DNA of 6,423 nucleotides, from NCBI GenBank assembly GCA_035914695.1, contig JAMIQH010000340.1:1-6423 (forward strand), given 5' to 3'. A model generated the notes under the pieces. That model had not been told where the DNA came from. It saw only the letters and a list, made by a program, of their open reading frames with translations, and searched no databases. The stretch is from JAOSJT01 sp035914695 (GTDB taxonomy: Bacteria > Bacteroidota > Ignavibacteria > SZUA-365). Shown here one piece after another: positions 1-5,130 of the stretch (position 1 is its first letter; the number at the start of each line of letters is the position of its first letter). The translations under genes were made by a program, and so were the position numbers.

Positions 1-1260
1 GGCGTGATTCGCGATTCGGGGCGCTTTGCACCTCCAACCGCGGTGGCGCTGCGTTGGATGGGCTATGAGCGCAGCGACGATGTCCTGGCCATTTATAGAT
101 TGAACCACGCCCGCGACTGGTTGGCAGTGCGCGAGGCGATCCGCGGTTTCGGTGTGCCCGCTCAATACCTCGTGTATGCTGATGCCTCTGGAACGATTGG
201 CGGAAGTGCCATGGGACGGATACCGCAACGAGTGAGCGGCACAGGGATGCTGCCCGCTCGAGGTGGAGATGCAGCGGCCGAATGGCGAGGGGCCATTCCG
301 TTCGAGGCGCTGCCTTCTGTCTGGCAGCCGGAAGAAGGCGTGATCGTGGCGGCCAATGCTCGACCGCCCGGGAACGGTACGACATATTCGTCGCATCTGT
401 GGGAAGGGGACACGCGCGCGAGGCGCATCGCGCAACTGTTGGGAGAACAGCGCAGCTACAATGTTGAAGACATGAAAATGCTTCAAATGGATAGCTACTC
501 GGCGTATGTTGACACGCTGCGCAACGCATTCGTGCGCGCTTTGCGCGGCTGGAGCACACGCCCCTTGCTGATGACCCGCGTCATGAACCGTCTTGCGGCA
601 TGGGACTGCCGAATGTATGCCTCGTCCATTGAAGCATCGCTCTACAGCGTCGCCTATGTGCACCTGCTGCGCAACACTTTTGGTGATGAGATGGACTCCA
701 CGCTGTTCGCGAACTACACCTTTCTCACCAACATTCCCACGCGGGTGATGCCCCGTCTGCTGAACGACACCACCGCGCAGTGGTTCGACGATGTGCGCAC
801 GCCGGGCATCGAGCAACCGCGGCATATCCTGATTCGAAGTATTGTGGAGGCGGTGCGAGAATTACGAAGGACGCTGGGCACCGACATGGAGCGGTGGACC
901 TGGGGCTCACTGCACACGGTGGAATTCCGGCATCCGCTGGGCGAGGTTACTCCCCTGCACACCTTGTTCAATGTTGGCCCCTACCCGATCAGCGGCAACA
1001 ACACCACGATACAGAACAGCGGTTTTCCCTTCACCGCGCCCTACGGCGCTACCGTGGGGGCTTCGATGCGTTTCATCTGCGACATGGCTTCTCCCGATTC
1101 AAGCTACATCGTGTTGACCACCGGGCAATCAGGACAGCCCTTCAGCAGGCATTATGCCGATCACACCGCGCTGTGGCAAACCGGAGCGTTGCATCGCCTC
1201 GTCATCGATGTTACCGCCATACGACGCAGTTCGTGGAAACGGCTCATTCTCGTACCCTAA
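1..1260 (+). CDS. Penicillin acylase family protein (peptidase S45), 5'-truncated
   Basis: This is the C-terminal ~420 residues of an Ntn-hydrolase of the penicillin amidase / acyl-homoserine-lactone acylase family, which hydrolyses amide bonds of acylated small molecules, normally in the periplasm or outside the cell. The reading frame is open from base 1, so the true start, the signal peptide, the spacer peptide and the nucleophilic Ser at the start of the beta subunit lie off the left edge. Family landmarks visible are: ALRWMGYE near base 46; FGVPAQYLVYAD at about 148-183; GRIPQR; an AANAR segment whose Asn codon (355-357) aligns with the oxyanion-hole Asn (beta-Asn241 in E. coli penicillin G acylase); WGSLHTVEFRHPLG at about 901-942; and the C-terminal GQSGQPFSRHYADHTALW block starting at 1123. 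It ends with TAA, 11 bases before the sirtuin ATG. The family call is strong. The substrate (beta-lactam, acyl-homoserine lactone or other amide) cannot be told from this part. Confidence 0.93.
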   Translation, partial: GVIRDSGRFAPPTAVALRWMGYERSDDVLAIYRLNHARDWLAVREAIRGFGVPAQYLVYADASGTIGGSAMGRIPQRVSGTGMLPARGGDAAAEWRGAIPFEALPSVWQPEEGVIVAANARPPGNGTTYSSHLWEGDTRARRIAQLLGEQRSYNVEDMKMLQMDSYSAYVDTLRNAFVRALRGWSTRPLLMTRVMNRLAAWDCRMYASSIEASLYSVAYVHLLRNTFGDEMDSTLFANYTFLTNIPTRVMPRLLNDTTAQWFDDVRTPGIEQPRHILIRSIVEAVRELRRTLGTDMERWTWGSLHTVEFRHPLGEVTPLHTLFNVGPYPISGNNTTIQNSGFPFTAPYGATVGASMRFICDMASPDSSYIVLTTGQSGQPFSRHYADHTALWQTGALHRLVIDVTAIRRSSWKRLILVP

Positions 1261-1271
1261 TCTGGCGACGC

Positions 1272-2045
1272 ATGGGTCCATCGTTCGGCATTTCCCCACA
1301 ACTTTCGCGAATGCTCGGCAATGCCGAAGCGGTGTGTGTGCTCACAGGGGCGGGCGTTTCAGCTGAGAGCGGCGTACCGACCTTTCGCGACGCGGATGGA
1401 TTGTGGGCGAAATACAATCCCTACGAACTGGCCACGCCTCAGGCATTCGCGGCCAATCCCGATCTGGTGTGGAGTTGGTATTCGTGGCGACGCGAGCGAG
1501 TCGCCTCTGTCCTGCCCAATGCAGGGCATGTGGCACTTGTGGGTTTCGCGAGCGTGTTTCCACGATTCACGCTGATCACGCAAAATGTGGATAATCTGCA
1601 TGCGCGAGCGGGAAGTCCGGAAGTACATGAACTGCACGGCAATATCGAGCATAGCCGTTGCGCCACCTGCTCCAGACCGTATCACGGTGATGCGGCTCCA
1701 CGCAGCGAAACCGCACAACGCTGTACATGTGGTGGCTGGATACGTCCCGGCGTGGTCTGGTTCGGTGAATCCTTGCCCGAGCGGGAATTGATGATAGCGC
1801 GCGAAGCCGCGGCCACTTGTACATTGTTCCTCAGTATCGGCACATCGGGGCAAGTGTATCCCGCGGCGGAACTGCCATTGATCGCGCGCCGCAACGGTGC
1901 GTATATCGTGGAAATCAATCCCGAAGCGTCGGCCATCGCCGAACACATGGACGAGTGTATCGCCCTGCCATCGGCCATCGTTCTCCCCGCACTGCTTGAC
2001 CACGCCCGCGCCCTGCGGACATCATCCCGGAGTACCTCGTCATGA
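1272..2045 (+). CDS. cobB: NAD-dependent protein deacylase, Sir2 family (CobB/SIRT5-like)
   Basis: This 257-residue cytoplasmic sirtuin removes acyl groups from lysines, consuming NAD+ and releasing nicotinamide and O-acyl-ADP-ribose. Visible motifs are: the NAD-binding loop TGAGVSAESGVPTFRD (residues 25-40); QNVDNLH (104-110); the catalytic His in ELHGN (His122); a zinc-binding CxxC...CxC set (Cys130, Cys133, Cys151, Cys153); RPGVVWFGE (158-166); GTSGQVYPA (190-198); and EINPE (214-218). Tyr70 and Arg73 in WYSWRR match the YxxR pair that binds the carboxylate of succinyl- or malonyl-lysine in SIRT5 and CobB, so desuccinylase/demalonylase activity is likely (inference). The length fits bacterial members (about 230-260). 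The ATG at 1272 is preceded by no clear Shine-Dalgarno. An in-frame ATG at 1311 (residue 14) would cut into the first strand only slightly and remains possible. The frame is open further upstream, inside the acylase gene, but that part shows no sirtuin homology. The stop overlaps the pyruvate kinase start. The gene symbol is by family resemblance. Confidence 0.95.
   Translation: MGPSFGISPQLSRMLGNAEAVCVLTGAGVSAESGVPTFRDADGLWAKYNPYELATPQAFAANPDLVWSWYSWRRERVASVLPNAGHVALVGFASVFPRFTLITQNVDNLHARAGSPEVHELHGNIEHSRCATCSRPYHGDAAPRSETAQRCTCGGWIRPGVVWFGESLPERELMIAREAAATCTLFLSIGTSGQVYPAAELPLIARRNGAYIVEINPEASAIAEHMDECIALPSAIVLPALLDHARALRTSSRSTSS
2029..2032 (+). promoter_or_regulatory. Shine-Dalgarno for pyruvate kinase, inside the sirtuin gene
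   Basis: GGAG lies 9 bases upstream of the ATG at 2042, within the last codons of the sirtuin gene. It supports 2042 over the next in-frame ATG at 2045, which would be 12 bases away. Together with the ATGA stop/start overlap, it suggests translational coupling of the two genes. Confidence 0.55.
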
Positions 2046-3460
2046 TGCGTAAAGCGAAAATCATCTGCACTCTTGGTCCCGCCTCGAACAGCGACGCCAT
2101 GCTCGATACCCTGATCGACGCAGGCATGGACATCGCCCGCCTGAATTTCTCGCATGGCACGAAAGAGATGCACGAGGAAACGCTGCACCGGGTACGCAAC
2201 GCGGCCGAGCGCAACGGCAAACCCGTCGCGGTGTTGCAGGACTTACAAGGTCCGAAAATCCGTACCGGCATCATGCCCGATGGTGGTGTGGAGCTGACTG
2301 ATGGTGCGGAGTTCATCATTACCGCCGATGTTGTACCAGTGGGCGATGCCCGTCGCGTGGGCACGACCTATCCCGACCTGATCGGCGAAGTACACGCGGG
2401 ACAGACGATGCTTCTGGACGACGGCTACCTTGCGCTCGAAATCATCGCAGTGTCGGGCAACGACATACGCACACGTGTGCTCAAAGGCGGGATATTGAAA
2501 AGCAACAAGGGCATCATCGTTCCTGGAGCAGTGATCAGCGCGCCGTCGCTCAGCGAGAAGGATCGCGAGGATCTCGCTTTCGGTCTGAACGCCGGTGTGG
2601 ATGCCGTGGCGCTATCCTTTGTGCGCAGTGAGCGCGACGTGATGGAATTGCAGGCAGCGATGCGCTGGTTGGGACGACGCGTACCCGCGATCGCCAAAAT
2701 CGAACGCTGGGAAGGTGTGACTGATATCGAGGACATTATCCGTGAATCCGACGGCATCATGGTCGCCCGGGGCGATCTTGGTCTGGAAATGCCTGCGGAG
2801 GAAGTCCCCGTACTGCAAAAGGACATCATCCGTCGCTGCAACATGCATGGCAAATTCGTTATCACCGCCACGCAAATGCTCGAGTCGATGATCGAGCATC
2901 CACGACCCACACGCGCGGAAGCCAGCGATGTGGCCAACGCGATCGCCGACGGCAGCGACTGCGTCATGCTCAGCGGCGAGACCAGCGTGGGACGCTACCC
3001 GCTGGAAGCAGTGCGTTACATGGATCGCATCATCCGAGCCATCGAGCGTGATGCGGAGCGGCCTGTGCGGAATTACGCGCAGCCCGAGGACGTCGAGCGC
3101 AACATCGCCGACGCCATTGGACGCGCGAGCTGCGTGCTTGCCGAACAAATTCATGCCGCAGCCATCGTCACACTCACCACCTCTGGCGGCACGGCGGAAG
3201 TGATTGCGAAATATCGCCCGCACATGCCCATTCTCGCATTGACGGACAATGATGCCACCTTGCGACGACTCTCGTTCGTGTGGGGCGTGCACCCGGTACG
3301 CATCCCCGGCCTGGCGGAACTGCAATACGACATGCTCGCTCTCGACGCGTTTGTGCTCCGATCCGGTCTAGCGCGAACGGGCGAGCTCGTGGTGTATTCC
3401 GCCGGTACTCCCTTGCAGAAGAGGCCGACAACCAATATGTTAGAAGTTCGCAAGCTGTAA
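2042..3460 (+). CDS. pyk: Pyruvate kinase
   Basis: This cytoplasmic glycolytic enzyme transfers phosphate from phosphoenolpyruvate to ADP, giving pyruvate and ATP. At 472 residues it is full length (E. coli PykF has 470). The N-terminal start is typical (KIICTLGPAS), followed by RLNFSHG (residues 33-39, with the Arg, Asn and Ser that bind phosphate and metal) and LQDLQGPKIRTG (65-76), which leads into the B lid domain (about 71-165). The signature AIAKIERWEGV (216-226) holds the catalytic Lys219 and metal ligand Glu221. MVARGDLGLEMP (240-251) supplies the second metal ligand Asp245. TATQMLESMI (275-284) carries the conserved Thr277, and RAEASDVANAI and VMLSGET follow. The C-terminal allosteric domain (about 345-472) includes TTSGGTAEVIAKYRP, close to where FBP or sugar phosphates bind in related enzymes. 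It ends in the usual TTNMLEVRKL. All key residues are intact. The start overlaps the sirtuin stop by 4 bases, and 18 bases separate it from the next gene, so it is probably within an operon. Confidence 0.98.
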   Translation: MMRKAKIICTLGPASNSDAMLDTLIDAGMDIARLNFSHGTKEMHEETLHRVRNAAERNGKPVAVLQDLQGPKIRTGIMPDGGVELTDGAEFIITADVVPVGDARRVGTTYPDLIGEVHAGQTMLLDDGYLALEIIAVSGNDIRTRVLKGGILKSNKGIIVPGAVISAPSLSEKDREDLAFGLNAGVDAVALSFVRSERDVMELQAAMRWLGRRVPAIAKIERWEGVTDIEDIIRESDGIMVARGDLGLEMPAEEVPVLQKDIIRRCNMHGKFVITATQMLESMIEHPRPTRAEASDVANAIADGSDCVMLSGETSVGRYPLEAVRYMDRIIRAIERDAERPVRNYAQPEDVERNIADAIGRASCVLAEQIHAAAIVTLTTSGGTAEVIAKYRPHMPILALTDNDATLRRLSFVWGVHPVRIPGLAELQYDMLALDAFVLRSGLARTGELVVYSAGTPLQKRPTTNMLEVRKL

Positions 3461-3478
3461 GTCTATTAGAAAAAGGCG

Positions 3479-4981
3479 ATGCGCGTTTTTTCCCACATTG
3501 CGGCCCTCGTTGTTCTGCTGCTCCTCACGGCGCGGTACGAGGCGTTATCGCAATTGTTCGTGGAGCGCATCACCGTGTTCGCCGTTGATACCGTGCCAAA
3601 GCAGACGCTATTGCTGCCCGCTGGCAAGCGCTTCGATTTCCTGTGCAGCGGCACCTATTCCTTTTGGCGGAATCTCCAAGGCGATAGTGTCGGCCTGGCC
3701 GATGCCGCATTCTATCGGGACATTCCTCCCGGTGAATTCGGATTCCCCGGTCTTTCCACTTCGGTCACCAATGGTTTCCTCATAAACGGGATGCCCATTT
3801 CCACACGCATCGATCCGCCCGGGATCAGTCCCACGTACAATTACCGCGTGCCGTTCACCGGACTCGGCACTCCCGCCACGCTGTTCATCGCCGATCATCC
3901 GCCACTATCCATCGACAGGCATGCGGACAACACCGGCGCTATCCAGGTGGAGATTTACAATGTTTCGCCGGAAATCGATCTGGTCAACACCGTGATTGAT
4001 TTCGGCGAAGTGGAGTTGGGCGCCAGACGTGACACCGTAATCCAATTTCACAACATCGGGTACGGCCCGCTTCGCGTGGATGGGTTCCGTCTCTTCGGCA
4101 GCGATCCCACACATTTCGCCGTGAATGCCTCCCAGCAATACATGTTGGCACCGGGCGACAGCGCCAGTTTCGTCATTTCCTTCGAGCCCACGGTAGTGCT
4201 GACAAAGAGCGCCCAACTCGAGTTTCTGAGCAACGACAGCGACGTACCCACGCTGACCTTCGACCTGCGCGGGATAGGTGTCACGACGCTGGCCGCGGGT
4301 GTTGCGGACACGGTATACGGCCGCGCGCAAGAGCCCATGCTCCTGCCAATTCTGCTCACGAGAAACAGGGCGGGGTCGAACACTACCACATTCACACTCG
4401 ACCTCGATTACGACCCACATCTGCTGTACCCCATCGGCTGGAGCAATGCTGGCACGCTTTCCGACGGTCACGCTCTGGATGTGGATCTGAGCCAACCAGG
4501 CACGATTCGCATACGCAGCAACGGTGGTCCGGCACTCGATGGCACCGGTGCGCTGTTGCACCTCCGCTGCATTCCACTTTGGCATGAACCGAACATCGCA
4601 CCGTTGCAGGTGCGTACGCTCACATTCAATGCGGGCAATCCCCGTGCGTTGCCCGAGCACGGTGTGCTGGTGGTGGACAGCATGTGCCTGCAGCACCGCA
4701 AGACCCTGACATACACCGGAGTCCCGACGCTCCGGCAGAACCACCCGAATCCATTCAATCCCTCGACAACCATCTCCTTCGACCTCCCCGTCGCACAACA
4801 TGTGCGCGTCGATGTGTACAGCCAGGATGGACGCCTCGTGCGTACGCTGGTGGACGGAGTTCTGAGAGAAGGAAGGCATGACTATGCGTTCCTTGCCTCC
4901 GGGCTCCCCAGCGGCACGTACGTGTGCATGGTACACACATCAGCCGGGAGCACGGCGAACGCCATGGTTCTCCTGCGTTGA
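3479..4981 (+). CDS. Secreted multidomain protein with T9SS C-terminal sorting domain
   Basis: This 500-residue protein is predicted to be exported by Sec and then moved to the cell surface or medium by the type IX secretion system. Its parts, in order, are as follows. Residues 1-25 are a signal peptide: a short basic start, the hydrophobic core IAALVVLLLL and likely cleavage after EALS or EALSQ. Residues about 26-161 are a beta domain resembling the LecA (PA-IL) galactose-binding fold (PAGKRFDFLCSGTYSFW, INGMP, FIADHPPLS, ADNTGAIQVEIYN). Residues about 163-269 are an ASH / choice-of-anchor-D Ig-like domain (IDFGEVELGARRDTVIQFHN...GDSASFVISFEP...LRGIGV). Residues about 272-402 resemble a cohesin-type beta sandwich (FTLDLDYDPHLLYP...GTGALLHLRC). 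Residues about 416-500 are the FlgD-like/T9SS tail (NHPNPFNPSTTISFDLP...GRLVRTL...LPSGTYVCMV). The start at 3479 gives a proper signal peptide. An A-rich AAGG stretch lies only 2 bases upstream, so Shine-Dalgarno support is poor, as is common in Bacteroidota. Function and ligand are unknown. It is 18 bases after pyk. Confidence 0.88.
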   Translation: MRVFSHIAALVVLLLLTARYEALSQLFVERITVFAVDTVPKQTLLLPAGKRFDFLCSGTYSFWRNLQGDSVGLADAAFYRDIPPGEFGFPGLSTSVTNGFLINGMPISTRIDPPGISPTYNYRVPFTGLGTPATLFIADHPPLSIDRHADNTGAIQVEIYNVSPEIDLVNTVIDFGEVELGARRDTVIQFHNIGYGPLRVDGFRLFGSDPTHFAVNASQQYMLAPGDSASFVISFEPTVVLTKSAQLEFLSNDSDVPTLTFDLRGIGVTTLAAGVADTVYGRAQEPMLLPILLTRNRAGSNTTTFTLDLDYDPHLLYPIGWSNAGTLSDGHALDVDLSQPGTIRIRSNGGPALDGTGALLHLRCIPLWHEPNIAPLQVRTLTFNAGNPRALPEHGVLVVDSMCLQHRKTLTYTGVPTLRQNHPNPFNPSTTISFDLPVAQHVRVDVYSQDGRLVRTLVDGVLREGRHDYAFLASGLPSGTYVCMVHTSAGSTANAMVLLR

Positions 4982-4984
4982 CGC

Positions 4985-4998
4985 CGCGCCATCGCGCG
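4985..4998 (+). terminator. Weak GC hairpin just after the T9SS gene stop
   Basis: CGCGC, loop CATC, then GCGCG form a 5-bp all-GC stem with a four-base loop, starting 4 bases after the TGA. No T-run follows, so it is not a classical intrinsic terminator. It could slow polymerase or protect a 3' end. Such short GC stems also arise by chance in G+C-rich DNA. Confidence 0.2.
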
Positions 4999-5080
4999 CT
5001 GCATACAGGACGACCACCCCTCTCAGCACGTCCCCGCGATACTCGACGCGGATGTGTCGGTGAGGTGGAGTGGCTCACGC

Positions 5081-5091
5081 GTTCGACGAAC
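5081..5091. promoter_or_regulatory. Perfect palindrome GTTCGACGAAC, possible operator
   Basis: GTTCG-A-CGAAC is a perfect inverted repeat with a one-base centre. It cannot fold as a hairpin but has the symmetry of a dimeric repressor site. It sits 40-50 bases upstream of the carboxylase ATG, where an operator would be expected. No regulator family is recognised, and an 11-base palindrome can occur by chance. Confidence 0.2.
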
Positions 5092-5115
5092 AGAAGATAC
5101 ACGCACCCATAACAT

Positions 5116-5121
5116 GGAGAG
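5116..5121 (+). promoter_or_regulatory. Shine-Dalgarno for the carboxylase gene
   Basis: GGAGAG sits 9 bases before the ATG at 5131. It is the strongest ribosome binding site in the window. It favours this start over the in-frame ATG pair at 5149/5152, and the TAG at 5122 excludes anything further upstream. Confidence 0.65.
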
Positions 5122-5130
5122 TAGCACACC

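Larger units (their letters stand above)
4982..5130 (+). other. Intergenic spacer, the only sizeable gap
   Basis: This 149-base non-coding spacer lies between the T9SS cargo gene and the carboxylase. In the carboxylase frame a TAG at 5122-5124 blocks any longer start. It holds a GC hairpin near the upstream stop, an 11-base palindrome at 5081-5091 and a ribosome binding site. I found no convincing -35/-10 pair of either the E. coli or the Bacteroidetes (TTG / TAnnTTTG) type, and no tRNA, riboswitch or repeat. Confidence 0.7.

Noticed and set aside
780..1271. Possible 164-residue N-terminal extension of the sirtuin
   Set aside because: The frame is open, but the extension lies inside the acylase gene, whose own frame carries conserved motifs there. 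The extension sequence is low in hydrophobic pattern and resembles a shadow frame, and the sirtuin fold begins after 1272.
1359..2003. 214-codon open frame on the - strand opposite the sirtuin gene
   Set aside because: It is antisense to a gene with all sirtuin motifs intact, and has no recognisable motif of its own.
2612..3325. 237-codon open frame on the - strand opposite pyk
   Set aside because: It is a shadow of the intact pyruvate kinase gene. The translation is rich in His, Arg and Gly, with no motif.
3905..4936. 343-codon open frame on the - strand opposite the T9SS cargo gene
   Set aside because: Its translation has no recognisable domain, and it is fully antisense to a gene with clear signal peptide and domains. 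Long antisense frames are expected in G+C-rich coding DNA.
5082..5113. TTCGAC ... CATAAC as a -35/-10 promoter pair for the carboxylase gene
   Set aside because: The spacing is 20 bases and both boxes match poorly. No Bacteroidetes-type TAnnTTTG is present either.
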